Positions 8,825-17,286 of a stretch of DNA of 60,192 nt are shown here, piece after piece; within the stretch, counting starts at the first letter, position 1, and every line of letters starts with the position of its first letter. Location: assembly GCA_937975725.1 (NCBI GenBank), contig CALJUL010000036.1, positions 1-60,192 on the forward strand, in the 5' to 3' direction. Source of the stretch: an uncultured Pseudoxanthomonas sp. GTDB lineage: Bacteria > Pseudomonadota > Gammaproteobacteria > Xanthomonadales > Xanthomonadaceae. The notes beneath the pieces were generated by a model. It was not told where the DNA came from. It saw nothing but the letters and a program-made list of their open reading frames with translations, and ran no database searches. The translations under genes and the position numbers were made by a program.

Positions 8825-9739
8825 ATGCTGACCTACATCCTCCCCGTGCTGGTGATCGTGCTGCTCGGCGCCTGGCTGCGCCGGATGCGGCGCGTGCCCG
8901 AGGGCCTGTTCCCGGCGATGGAGTGGTTCTCCTTCTACATCGCCTTCCCCGCGCTGCTGTTCGTCGGCGCCGCGCGCCTGAAGCTGTCGGCCGCCGACGC
9001 GACCGACCTCGCGCTCGCCGCTCTGCTGCCGACGCTGCTGCTGACCGGGCTGGTGGCGCTCGGCCTGCGGTTCGCGCCGCGCCTGCCCGATCCCAGCCGC
9101 TCCTCGATCATGCAGGGCGCGGTGCGGCCGAGCAGCTATTTCGGGCTGGCGGTGGCGGCGCTGCTGTTCCCGCCGGAGACCACCGCGCTGGTGATGCTGG
9201 CGCTGGCGATCTGCCTGCCGGCGGTGAACATCATCGCGGTGGTCGCGCTGGCGTGGTGGGGCGAAGGCGACGCCAGCGCGCGCGGCATCGCCCTCACGCT
9301 GGCGCGCAACCCCATCATCCTGGCCACGCTCGCCGGCCTGCTGTTCAACCTCGCCGGGCTGGCGCTGCCGGCAGCGCTGGCGGCGACGCTGGACATCCTG
9401 GCCGACGCCGCGCTGGCGCTGGGCCTGCTGTGCGTGGGCGGCGGCCTGCAGTTCCGCCGCGACGACGTGCGGCCGCTGCGGCTGGGCGCGACCTCCGCGC
9501 TGAAGCTGCTGGCATTGCCGCTGCTGGCGGTGCTGGTGTGCCGCGCGCTGGACGCGAGCGCGCCGGTGACCATGGCGGCCTGCTTCTATGCGTCGCTGCC
9601 GACCGCGTCCAACGCCTACATCATGGCGCGGCAGATGGGCGGCGACGCGCCGCTGATGGCCGCGCTGGTGACGTGGCAGACGCTGCTGGCCGCCGCGACC
9701 GTGCCGCTGGCGCTGCAGCTACCGGCCTGGCTGGCCTGA
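8825..9739 (+). CDS. AEC-family (auxin efflux carrier/MdcF-like) transporter
   Basis: A 304-residue, very hydrophobic protein of about ten transmembrane helices. It begins MLTYILPVLVIVLLGAWLRR and has the split inverted-repeat layout and late ASLPTASNAYIMARQMGG typical of AEC permeases, which include malonate and malate carriers. It lies 22 bases after the hybrid kinase and is probably co-transcribed with it. Its stop and that of the convergent response regulator are four bases apart, within the palindrome TGAGGCCTCA. The substrate is probably an organic acid, by family and context; this is inference. Confidence 0.82.
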   Translation: MLTYILPVLVIVLLGAWLRRMRRVPEGLFPAMEWFSFYIAFPALLFVGAARLKLSAADATDLALAALLPTLLLTGLVALGLRFAPRLPDPSRSSIMQGAVRPSSYFGLAVAALLFPPETTALVMLALAICLPAVNIIAVVALAWWGEGDASARGIALTLARNPIILATLAGLLFNLAGLALPAALAATLDILADAALALGLLCVGGGLQFRRDDVRPLRLGATSALKLLALPLLAVLVCRALDASAPVTMAACFYASLPTASNAYIMARQMGGDAPLMAALVTWQTLLAAATVPLALQLPAWLA

Positions 9740-9743
9740 GGCC

Positions 9744-10385
9744 TCATTCCACCGGCGGGCCTTCCGGCTCCAGCGACTTCACCAGCACCGCCGCCTGGGT
9801 GCGGCTGTGGCATTCCAGCTTCTTGAGGATGGCGGTGACGTGCACCTTCACCGTGTTCTCCGCCAGCCCCAGCTCGTGCGCAATCTGCTTGTTGAGCAGG
9901 CCGTCGGCCAGGCACAGCAGCACCCGGAACTGCTGCGGGGTGAGCTGCGCCAGCCGCGAGGCCAGCGCCGCGTCCTGCTCGGACCGCTCCGCGGTCAGCG
10001 GCGGGAACCAGGTGCCGCCGTCCAGCACCGCCGCCACCGCCTCGCCGATGGCCTCGGCCGGCGCCGACTTGGGGATGAAGCCAGCCGCGCCGAACTGCTG
10101 CGCGCGGCGGATCACCCGCGGATGCTCGTTGGACGAGATCACCACCACCGGCACCTCCGGGTGCTCGCCGCGCACGTGCAGCAGCGCGGAGAAGCCGTGC
10201 GCGCCCGGCATGGTCAGGTCCAGCAGCACCAGGTCGGTGTCGGGGCGCGCCGCCAGCGCCTGCCCCAGCCCGCCCGCACTGGCCGCCTCGACCACGGCGG
10301 CGCCGGGCAGGGTAGCGCGCAGTGCATGCAGCACCGCCGCGCGGAACAGGGGGTGGTCGTCGGCGACCAGGATCGTCGGACTCAT
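9744..10385 (-). CDS. LuxR/NarL-type response regulator
   Basis: A 213-residue two-domain regulator. The receiver has Asp9/Asp10, phosphoacceptor Asp56 (LLDLTMPG) and Lys106 (IPKS). The C-terminal LuxR helix-turn-helix begins LTPQQFRVLLCLADG and includes NKQIAHELGLAENTVKVH. The start at 10385 rather than the in-frame ATG at 10406 is chosen because the receiver begins directly there and GAGACT plus seven bases precedes it. With the hybrid kinase it forms a likely two-component pair separated by the AEC gene. An exact copy of the motif upstream of the kinase lies upstream of this gene, suggesting autoregulation. Confidence 0.9.
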   Translation of the reverse strand: MSPTILVADDHPLFRAAVLHALRATLPGAAVVEAASAGGLGQALAARPDTDLVLLDLTMPGAHGFSALLHVRGEHPEVPVVVISSNEHPRVIRRAQQFGAAGFIPKSAPAEAIGEAVAAVLDGGTWFPPLTAERSEQDAALASRLAQLTPQQFRVLLCLADGLLNKQIAHELGLAENTVKVHVTAILKKLECHSRTQAAVLVKSLEPEGPPVE

Positions 10386-10392
10386 GCACGGC

Positions 10393-10398
10393 AGTCTC
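10393..10398 (-). promoter_or_regulatory. -10-like box of the response regulator gene
   Basis: GAGACT on the minus strand, seven bases before the ATG at 10385, mirroring TAGACT plus seven bases at the kinase gene. Confidence 0.35.
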
Positions 10399-10423
10399 GC
10401 ACGCACGCCGCGGGCGCCGCCGG

Positions 10424-10435
10424 GGCTAGTACCAA
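10424..10435 (-). promoter_or_regulatory. Candidate response-regulator operator, copy 2
   Basis: TTGGTACTAGCC on the minus strand, 25 bases before the regulator's -10-like box. It is identical to copy 1 at 6108-6119 and lies in the intergenic region shared with the D-amino-acid cluster, so it could act on both sides. Confidence 0.55.
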
Positions 10436-10471
10436 AGCATCAGACCGCGCGGGCCGGGGACAGTCCCAGCT

Positions 10472-10486
10472 TGCAAATTATTTTCA
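10472..10486 (+). promoter_or_regulatory. Candidate RpiR-type operator
   Basis: TGCAAATTATTTTCA, an AT-rich 15-base imperfect palindrome (arms TGCAAAT and ATTTTCA match at six of seven positions) in a very GC-rich setting, about 55 bases before the first gene of the D-amino-acid cluster. RpiR-family regulators are known to bind sites of this general form (HexR-type TGTAATT...AATTACA), and the cluster encodes an RpiR protein. Repression is inferred. Confidence 0.45.
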
Positions 10487-10541
10487 TATCGATGCAGACT
10501 CGCCGGCATCCCGCCCACCAGACCCCGACGAGGAAAGCCCG

Positions 10542-11792
10542 ATGAGTGAAAATTCCATTCACATCCTCACGGGCAAGGGGCTGGGCGAAGGTGCGTCCCG
10601 GGCCGGGGACGTGGCCGCCACGGGCTGGTCGCTGCTGGACGGCGACGTCAGTCTGCCGGCGGCGGTGCTGTGCGACACGGCGCTGCGGCACAACCTGGCC
10701 TGGATGCGCGACTTCATCGCCGCCTACGGCGTGGAACTGGCGCCGCACGGCAAGACCACGATGAGTCCGGAGCTGTTCGCCCTGCAACTGGAGGCCGGCG
10801 CCTGGGGCATCACCCTGGCGACCGCGCCGCAGGTGCGGGACGCCTACCGGCACGGCGTGCGCCGGGTGCTGATGGCCAACCAACTGGTCGACCGCGCCAA
10901 CATGGCGATCGTCGCCGGCCTGCTGCGCGACCCGGGCTTCGAGTTCTGCTGCCTGGTCGATTCGGCCGCCAACGCCGAGGCGCTGGGCGCGTTCTTCGCC
11001 GCGCAGGGGCTGCGCCTGCGCGTGCTGCTGGAGATCGGCGCGGCCGGCGGCCGCACCGGCGTGCGCGACGAGGCGCAGGCGCGCGAAGTGGCCGCCGCGG
11101 TCGCGCGCTGGCCGCAGTCGCTGGCGCTGGTGGGCGTGGAGACCTACGAAGGCGTGCTGAAGGACGAGGCCGGCATCCGCGCCCTGCTGCGCCGCACCGT
11201 CGCCGCGCTGCGCGCGCTGCAACGGGCCGGCGGCTTCGCCGAGCCGCGCGCGCTGCTGTCCGGCGCCGGTTCGGCCTGGTACGACGTGGTGGCCGAGGAA
11301 TTCGCCGAGGCATCGCGCGACCCGGGCGTGCGCGTGCTGCTGCGCCCGGGCTGCTACCTGACCCACGACGCCGGTGCCTACCGCGAGGCCGACGCGCGCA
11401 TCCACGCCTGCAACCCGGTGGCCAAGACCATGGCCGAAGGGCTGCGTCCGGCGCTGCGGCTGTGGGCCTGCGTGCAGTCGCGGCCGGAGCCGGGGCGGGC
11501 CATCGTCGGGCTGGGCAAGCGCGACGCGGCCTTCGACGCCGGCCTGCCGCTGCCGGTGCTGCACCATCGCACCGGCGACGCCGCGCCGCAGCCCGCGCCC
11601 GCGCACTGGCGGCTGAGCGGGATCATGGACCAGCACGCCTTCCTCGACCTGGCCGACGACGACGATCTGCGCGTCGGCGACCTGCTGTGCTTCGACATCT
11701 GCCACCCCTGCCTGACCTTCGACAAGTGGCGGCACCTGCTGCGCGTGGACGACGCCTGGCGGGTGACCGGCCTGGTGCACACGTACTTCTGA
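10542..11792 (+). CDS. DSD1-family fold-III PLP enzyme, probable D-hydroxyamino-acid dehydratase
   Basis: A 416-residue protein with the alanine-racemase-like TIM barrel. PLP-binding Lys71 lies in APHGKTTMSPE, and a C-terminal metal-site domain carries QHAF (His365) and ICHPCLTFDKW. In this family the metal motif HxC (here His388-Pro-Cys390) marks D-serine or D-threo-3-hydroxyaspartate dehydratases, while D-threonine aldolases have HxD. A dehydratase is therefore favoured. AGGAAAG precedes the ATG. It is the first gene of a cluster with a GntP permease, an RpiR regulator, a D-aminoacylase and RidA. RidA would deal with the enamine intermediate that such dehydratases release. Confidence 0.82.
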   Translation: MSENSIHILTGKGLGEGASRAGDVAATGWSLLDGDVSLPAAVLCDTALRHNLAWMRDFIAAYGVELAPHGKTTMSPELFALQLEAGAWGITLATAPQVRDAYRHGVRRVLMANQLVDRANMAIVAGLLRDPGFEFCCLVDSAANAEALGAFFAAQGLRLRVLLEIGAAGGRTGVRDEAQAREVAAAVARWPQSLALVGVETYEGVLKDEAGIRALLRRTVAALRALQRAGGFAEPRALLSGAGSAWYDVVAEEFAEASRDPGVRVLLRPGCYLTHDAGAYREADARIHACNPVAKTMAEGLRPALRLWACVQSRPEPGRAIVGLGKRDAAFDAGLPLPVLHHRTGDAAPQPAPAHWRLSGIMDQHAFLDLADDDDLRVGDLLCFDICHPCLTFDKWRHLLRVDDAWRVTGLVHTYF

Positions 11793-11817
11793 CCCGTCCC
11801 CCACCGCGGACCCGCGC

Positions 11818-13173
11818 ATGACCCAGGGAAGCCTGCTGCTGGCCTACGCCGCCGTCGCGATCGGCGCGCTGATCGTGCTGATCGCGCGGTTCCGGCTGAA
11901 CCCGTTCATCGCCATCACCGTGGTCTCTCTGGGGCTGGCGCTGGCCGCCGGCATGCCGGCCGGCGAGATCGTCGCGGCCTACGAACAGGGCGTCGGCCGC
12001 ACCCTGGGGCACATCGCGCTGATCGTGGCGCTGGGCACCATGCTGGGCAAGATGATGGCCGAGTCCGGCGGCGCCGAGCGCATCGCGCGCACGCTGATCG
12101 CGCGCTTCGGCACCCGCAACGTGCACTGGGCGATGATGCTGGTGGCGTTCTGCATCGGCCTGCCGATCTTCTTCGAGGTGGGCTTCGTGCTGCTGGTGCC
12201 CATCGCGTTCAACGTGGCCCGGCGCACCGGCGTGCCGCTGCTGCTGGTGGGCCTGCCGATGGTGGCCGGGCTGTCGGTGGTGCACGGGCTGGTGCCGCCG
12301 CACCCGGCGGCGATGCTGGCGGTGAAGGAATACCAGGCCGACGTCGGCCGCACGCTGGCCTACGCGCTGCTGGTGGGGCTGCCGACCGCGGCGCTGGCGG
12401 GGCCGGTGTTCGCGAAATTCGTCGCGCCGCGCGTGGCGCTGCCGCCGCACAACCCCATGCAGCGCGCACTGCTGGACGAAGGCCACGGCGAGGCGCCGGA
12501 CGAGGCCCTGCCCGGCTTCGGCATCACCGTGGCGACGCTGCTGCTGCCGGTGGGGCTGATGCTGCTGGGCGGCTGGGCCGACGCGCTAGCCGTGCCGGGT
12601 GGCGCGCTCAACGGCTTCCTGCACTTCGTCGGCAATTCGGTGGTGGCGCTGCTGCTGGCGACGCTGCTGAGCTTCGTCACCCTGGGGCTGATGCGCGGCT
12701 TCGACCGCGAGCAGATCCTGCGGTTCTCGCAGGAATGCCTGGCGCCGACCGCCGCGATCACCCTGCTGGTCGGCGCCGGCGGCGGCCTCAACGGCATCCT
12801 GGTGAAGACCGGCGTGGCCGCGGAGATCACCGCGCTGTCGCACCGCTTCGAACTCTCGCCGCTGCTGATGGGCTGGACGGTGGCCGCGATGATGCGCATC
12901 GCCACCGGCTCGGCCACGGTGGCGATGAGCACCGCCGCCGGCATCGTCGCGCCGGTGGCGCTGGCGGCCGGCTATCCGCACCCGGAACTGCTGGTGCTGG
13001 CCACCGGCGCCGGCGCGCTGGTGCTGTCGCACGTCAACGACGGCGGTTTCTGGCTGGTGAAGGAGTACTTCAACATGAGCGTGGCGCAGACCTTCCGCAC
13101 GTGGACGGTGCTGGAGACGATGATCTCGCTGGTCGCGCTGGCCCTGACCGCGGCGCTGGCCGCGCTGCTCTGA
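11818..13173 (+). CDS. GntP-family permease
   Basis: A 451-residue inner-membrane protein of about 12 helices. GntP hallmarks are RFRLNPFIAITVVS near the N-terminus, IFFEVGFVLLVPI, HGLVPPHPAAM, and SHVNDGGFWLVKEYF near the end. The family carries gluconate and, in DsdX, D-serine. It sits 25 bases after the DSD1-family enzyme and 7 bases before the RpiR regulator. Context points to import of a D-amino acid or N-acyl-D-amino acid rather than gluconate, since no gluconate kinase is nearby. Confidence 0.9.
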   Translation: MTQGSLLLAYAAVAIGALIVLIARFRLNPFIAITVVSLGLALAAGMPAGEIVAAYEQGVGRTLGHIALIVALGTMLGKMMAESGGAERIARTLIARFGTRNVHWAMMLVAFCIGLPIFFEVGFVLLVPIAFNVARRTGVPLLLVGLPMVAGLSVVHGLVPPHPAAMLAVKEYQADVGRTLAYALLVGLPTAALAGPVFAKFVAPRVALPPHNPMQRALLDEGHGEAPDEALPGFGITVATLLLPVGLMLLGGWADALAVPGGALNGFLHFVGNSVVALLLATLLSFVTLGLMRGFDREQILRFSQECLAPTAAITLLVGAGGGLNGILVKTGVAAEITALSHRFELSPLLMGWTVAAMMRIATGSATVAMSTAAGIVAPVALAAGYPHPELLVLATGAGALVLSHVNDGGFWLVKEYFNMSVAQTFRTWTVLETMISLVALALTAALAALL

Positions 13174-13180
13174 GGCGCGC

Positions 13181-14047
13181 ATGCACGACCTGGTCTACCG
13201 ACTGCGCCAGCGCCGCGACGCCTTCAGCCCGGTCGAACGGCGCATCGCCGACGCCATCCTCGCCGACCTGCCCGCGGCGGCGCAGTCCGGCGTGACCGAA
13301 CTGGCCGCGCGCGCCGGGGTCAGCGTGGCCGCGGTGTCGCGCTTCGCCAAGGCGCTGGGTTGCGCGCACGTGCGCGAACTGCGCGCGCGCCTGGCCGAGG
13401 CCGGCGCGGTGGGGCGGCGCTTCCTCGACGACGCCGGCGCCGCGCCGCTGCCGGCCTTGCACGCGCAGATCGGCAGCGACGCCGAAGCGGCGCTGCGCCG
13501 CAACCTCGCCGGCCTGTCCGAACCGGTGGTGCACGCGCTGGCCGACGCGCTGGCGGCGGCGCGGCGCGTGCACGTGTTCGGCATGGGCGGCAGCTCGGCG
13601 GTGCTGGCGCAGGAACTGCAGCACCGGCTGACCCGCCTCGGCCTGCCCGCCGCCGCGTGCGGCGACGCGGTGGCGATGCGCATGCTGGCGGCCACGCTGG
13701 AGCCGGGCGACCTGGTGCTGGCGCTGTCGGTCAGCGGGCGCAATCCCGAACTGCTGGCGGCGGCGGAGATCGCCGCCGGCTACGGCGCGGCGCTGGCCGC
13801 ACTCACCCGCGACGGCACTCCGCTGGCGGCGCGCGCGCAGTGGCTGCTGCCGCTGTCGCTGGACGAAACCGATTTCGTGTTCAAGCCATCGGCCTCGCGC
13901 TACGCGATGCTGCTGGCCATCGACGTGCTCGCCACCACCGTGGCGCTGCGCGATCCGGCCGGCAACCGCGAACGCCTGCGCCGGATCAAGCTGGCGCTGG
14001 ACGGCTGGCGCGGCGGCGGCGAAGACCGCCTGCCGTTGGGGGACTGA
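13181..14047 (+). CDS. RpiR/MurR-family transcriptional regulator (HTH + SIS)
   Basis: A 288-residue regulator. The N-terminal RpiR helix-turn-helix spans about 38-60 (VTELAARAGVSVAAVSRFAK). The C-terminal SIS domain (about 118-250) contains HVFGMGGSSAVLAQEL and SVSGRNPE, which normally binds a phosphosugar-like ligand. The gene is embedded between a GntP permease and a D-aminoacylase, only one base separating its stop from the next start. It is therefore very likely the local regulator, acting through the AT-rich palindrome at 10472-10486. The ligand is unknown; in D-amino-acid clusters it may be a pathway intermediate. Confidence 0.9.
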   Translation: MHDLVYRLRQRRDAFSPVERRIADAILADLPAAAQSGVTELAARAGVSVAAVSRFAKALGCAHVRELRARLAEAGAVGRRFLDDAGAAPLPALHAQIGSDAEAALRRNLAGLSEPVVHALADALAAARRVHVFGMGGSSAVLAQELQHRLTRLGLPAAACGDAVAMRMLAATLEPGDLVLALSVSGRNPELLAAAEIAAGYGAALAALTRDGTPLAARAQWLLPLSLDETDFVFKPSASRYAMLLAIDVLATTVALRDPAGNRERLRRIKLALDGWRGGGEDRLPLGD

Positions 14048-14048
14048 A

Positions 14049-15539
14049 ATGATGGACGCTCCCTTCGACCTGCTGGTGCGCGGCGCGCAGGTGTTCGATG
14101 GGCGCGATGCGCCGGCCGTGCACGGCGACGTGGCGGTGCGCGACGGCCGCATCGTCGCAGTCGCCGCAGCCGGCACGCTCGCCGATGCCGCCGCCGTGCG
14201 GCGCATCGACGGCGCCAGCCTGGCGCTGGCGCCGGGCTTCATCGACGTGCACACGCACGACGACCTGGAAGTGATCCGCCGGCCGGCGATGCCGGCCAAG
14301 CTCAGCCAGGGCGTGACCACGGTGATCGTCGGCAACTGCGGCATCAGCGCCAGCCCGGTGGTGCCGCGCCACGGCGCCGGCGACCGCGGCGTGCCCGACC
14401 CGATGAACCTGCTCGGCGACGACGGCGAATTCGCCTATCCGCGCTTCGCCGACTACCGCACCGCGGTGGAGGCGGCGCGGCCGGCGGTGAACGTGGCCGC
14501 GCTGGTCGGCCACACCGCGCTGCGGCAGAACCACATGGACCGCGTGGACCGCGCCGCCACCAGCGCGGAGATCGCCGCCATGCGCGCGCAGTTGCGCGAG
14601 AGCCTCGACGCCGGCGCGCTGGGCCTGAGCACAGGGCTGGCCTACGCCTCCGCGTTCCAGGCGCCGGACAGCGAAGTGCTAGCGCTGTCGGAAGAACTCG
14701 ATGGCGCGCGCCACGCGTACGCCACCCACCTGCGCGACGAGTTCGCGCAGATCGTGCCGGCGCTGGACGAAGCCTTCGCCGTCGGCCACCGCAGCGGCGC
14801 GCCGGTGCGCGTCTCCCACCTCAAGTGCGCCGGCGCCGGCAACTGGGGCCGCAGCGCCGAAGTGCTGGCGGCGCTGGAGTGCGGCGCACGCGGCCACGAC
14901 GTGGCCTGCGACTGCTACCCGTACGCCGCCAGTTCGTCCACGCTGGACCTGAAGCAGGTCACCGATGCCTACGACATCCTGGTCACCTGGTCCGAGCCGC
15001 ATCCGGAGCAGGGCGGACGCCTGCTGACCGACATCGCCGCCGGCTGGAACGTTGCGCTGGAGGAAGCAGCGCGCCGGCTGCAACCGGCCGGCGCGGTCTA
15101 CCACTGCATGGACGAGGCCGACGTGCGCCGCATCCTGGCGCATCCGCTGACCATGGTCGGTTCCGACGGGCTGCCGCGCGATCCGCGCCCGCATCCGCGG
15201 CTGTGGGGCACCTTCCCGCGCGTGCTCGGCCACTACGTGCGCGAGGCGCGGCTGTTCCCGCTGCACACCGCCGTGCACAAGATGACCGGGCTGCCGGCCG
15301 CATGCTTCGGCCTGCACGGCCACGGCGCGATCCGCGAAGGCGCCTGCGCCGACCTGGTGCTGTTCGATCCGGCCACGGTGCGCGACGTGGCCGACTTCCA
15401 CGATCCGGTGCGGCCGGCCGCGGGCATCCACGCGGTGTGGGTCGGCGGCCGGCTGGCCTGGGACGGCCGGCACGCGACCGGCGAACGCCACGGCCGCTTC
15501 CTCGCGCCGCAACCCTTCCCATACGGAGCCACGACATGA
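14049..15539 (+). CDS. dan: N-acyl-D-amino-acid deacylase (D-aminoacylase)
   Basis: A 496-residue amidohydrolase that releases D-amino acids from N-acyl-D-amino acids. It has GFIDVHTHDD (His68, His70), the zinc-bridging Cys97 in VGNCGIS, TGLAYASAFQAP, THLRDEF, and VSHLKCAGAGNWG. This cysteine and the two downstream His regions are the family's zinc ligands. The length matches known D-aminoacylases (about 480-500). Two adjacent ATG codons (14049, 14052) are possible starts. The stop overlaps the RidA start in ATGA, so translation is probably coupled. Confidence 0.9.
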   Translation: MMDAPFDLLVRGAQVFDGRDAPAVHGDVAVRDGRIVAVAAAGTLADAAAVRRIDGASLALAPGFIDVHTHDDLEVIRRPAMPAKLSQGVTTVIVGNCGISASPVVPRHGAGDRGVPDPMNLLGDDGEFAYPRFADYRTAVEAARPAVNVAALVGHTALRQNHMDRVDRAATSAEIAAMRAQLRESLDAGALGLSTGLAYASAFQAPDSEVLALSEELDGARHAYATHLRDEFAQIVPALDEAFAVGHRSGAPVRVSHLKCAGAGNWGRSAEVLAALECGARGHDVACDCYPYAASSSTLDLKQVTDAYDILVTWSEPHPEQGGRLLTDIAAGWNVALEEAARRLQPAGAVYHCMDEADVRRILAHPLTMVGSDGLPRDPRPHPRLWGTFPRVLGHYVREARLFPLHTAVHKMTGLPAACFGLHGHGAIREGACADLVLFDPATVRDVADFHDPVRPAAGIHAVWVGGRLAWDGRHATGERHGRFLAPQPFPYGATT

Positions 15540-15931
15540 ACGACATCACACGCTACGGCGCCGAAGGCGGCGTCGGCCAGGGCCGGCAGCACATGCCGTT
15601 CTCGCGCGCGGTCCAGGCCGACGGCTGGCTGTACGTCTCCGGCCAGGTGCCGATGCGCGACGGCGAACTGGTCGGCGGCACCGTGACCGAGCAGGCGCAC
15701 GTGGTGATCCGGAGCGTGCTGGCGATCCTGGCCGAGGCCGGCTACGGCCCCGAGCACGTCGTACGCTGCGGCGTGTGGCTGGACGACGCGCGCGACTTCT
15801 ACGCCTTCAACACCGTGTTCAAGCACTACTTCGGCGAGCATCCGCCGGCGCGCGCCTGCGTGGAGTCGCGGATGGTGGTGGACTGCAAGGTGGAAGTGGA
15901 CTGCATCGCCTACAAGCGCCCGGCTGCGTAA
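15536..15931 (+). CDS. RidA-family enamine/imine deaminase
   Basis: A 131-residue YjgF/YER057c/UK114 protein. The two key residues of the RidA subfamily are present: Arg106 in PARACVES and Glu120 in CKVEVDCIAY, aligning with Arg105 and Glu120 of E. coli RidA. It hydrolyses reactive 2-aminoacrylate or related imines made by PLP dehydratases. Its start overlaps the D-aminoacylase stop (ATGA), placing it in the same operon as the DSD1-family enzyme, which explains why a RidA is here. Confidence 0.92.
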   Translation: MNDITRYGAEGGVGQGRQHMPFSRAVQADGWLYVSGQVPMRDGELVGGTVTEQAHVVIRSVLAILAEAGYGPEHVVRCGVWLDDARDFYAFNTVFKHYFGEHPPARACVESRMVVDCKVEVDCIAYKRPAA

Positions 15932-15943
15932 CCGCCGCGCGCA

Positions 15944-17185
15944 TCACGTCGTGGTCGGATCCAGTTTGTCCAGGCGGATCCGGTTGGCGAACAGCGAGAA
16001 CGCCAGCATCCCGGCCAGCCCGCTGGCGCGGCTGACCCACGGCGGCAGCCAGCGCGGCGGCGCCAGCACGCCGGCCTCGAACAGCGGCTCGAAGCGCGCC
16101 ACGTCCTCCAGCGCCATCTTGCCGGCGAACAGCCGCCGGCACAGCCGCAGCCGGTCCTGCTGCAACGACCGGCGGAAGAAGGTGTGCACGCCGACCAGCC
16201 CGCGCAGGTACACGGTGTCCTTGGTGAAGGCCGCGCCGCCGCCGGTCGGCACGCCGCGGAATACGCGCTGCGCCGAGGCGAAGCTCTCGGCCGGGTTCTG
16301 CCCCGCTTCGCCGAAGTAGCGGAACACCTCGACGAAATCCGCGCCGGACAACGCCATCGCCACCGCCTCGATGCGCAGGCTGATGCGCTTCATCCGCTCG
16401 ATGTCGATGCTGCCGGTGATCTGCTCGGCGAAGGTCGCCAGTCCTTCCTGGGTGGCGGTGACCCGCGGCGAGGCCAGCGCCAGGCTGGGCAGCACGGCCT
16501 GGCCACGCCCGTTCAGCGCGGTCAGCGAATGCACCAGCGCTTCGTGGTGGAACAACTGGCGGCGGTCGTAGTCGCTGAAGGCCGCGCCCTGGCGCAGGCG
16601 GATGCGGGTGGCGCCGGCCGCGGCCTTGGCGATCAACTGCGGGTCCAGTTCCACGGTGATGACGCGCGCGTCGAAGAAATCGTCCAGGTCCGATTGCAGT
16701 TGCAACTGCAACGCCGTGGCCGAGACCGGGATCTGCTCCTCCGGCGCCAGCAGCTCGTGGTCCATTTCGTTGGCGATGCCGATGAAGTGGCGCGCGGCGT
16801 CGCGGGCGGTCGGGCCGTCGCCGGGCAGCGGTTCCTCGGGGGCGCCGAACAGCGCGACGGAATGCGCGGTCACCGCCGGCGTGCCTAGCGATTCCAGCAG
16901 TTGCGCGGCGATGTCCCAGCTCTGCGCCGACTCGCGCAGGTACAGCCCCAGCGGATGCGCCTCGTCGGCGGCCTGCGCGATCGCGGCCAGTTCGCGGCGG
17001 GCCTCGCCGAAATCCAGGCGCGGGTAATCGACCGCCGGCGGCGCGGGGCGCCCGCGCGCGGCGGCGGCCAGGAACGGTTCCTGCACCTGCGCCGGCCAAC
17101 TGGCCAAGCTCAGCAGCTTGATGCCGCGCGCCGCCTTGACCATGCGGGCGTCGAGGGCGGCGTGATGGGCGATCTCGGCCTGCAT
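15944..17185 (-). CDS. QEGLA-motif (DUF1704) metallopeptidase-like protein
   Basis: A 413-residue protein. The active-site motif is H214-E-A-L-V-H219, followed by Q246-E-G-L-A, which gives the family its name (flavohemoglobin expression-modulating QEGLA motif protein). The spacing fits a gluzincin-type zinc site with Glu247 as third ligand. The eukaryotic relatives are tyrosine carboxypeptidases (MATCAP family). The ATG at 17185 is preferred over 17203 because GGGAGG lies five bases upstream. The bacterial substrate is not known to me. It is divergent from gltS, about 100 bases apart. Confidence 0.8.
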   Translation of the reverse strand: MQAEIAHHAALDARMVKAARGIKLLSLASWPAQVQEPFLAAAARGRPAPPAVDYPRLDFGEARRELAAIAQAADEAHPLGLYLRESAQSWDIAAQLLESLGTPAVTAHSVALFGAPEEPLPGDGPTARDAARHFIGIANEMDHELLAPEEQIPVSATALQLQLQSDLDDFFDARVITVELDPQLIAKAAAGATRIRLRQGAAFSDYDRRQLFHHEALVHSLTALNGRGQAVLPSLALASPRVTATQEGLATFAEQITGSIDIERMKRISLRIEAVAMALSGADFVEVFRYFGEAGQNPAESFASAQRVFRGVPTGGGAAFTKDTVYLRGLVGVHTFFRRSLQQDRLRLCRRLFAGKMALEDVARFEPLFEAGVLAPPRWLPPWVSRASGLAGMLAFSLFANRIRLDKLDPTTT

Positions 17186-17286
17186 GGTGTCCTCCCGGCT
17201 CACACTTTAGCCATCCCACGCGGTCGCCGGCAAAAGCGGCGCGCGTGCACTATCCTTTCGCCCTGGTCATCCGATGCGGGACGGGC

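Noticed and set aside
9737..9746. TGAGGCCTCA as a terminator or operator
   Set aside because: The ten-base palindrome simply comprises two convergent stop codons and is too short for a stable hairpin.
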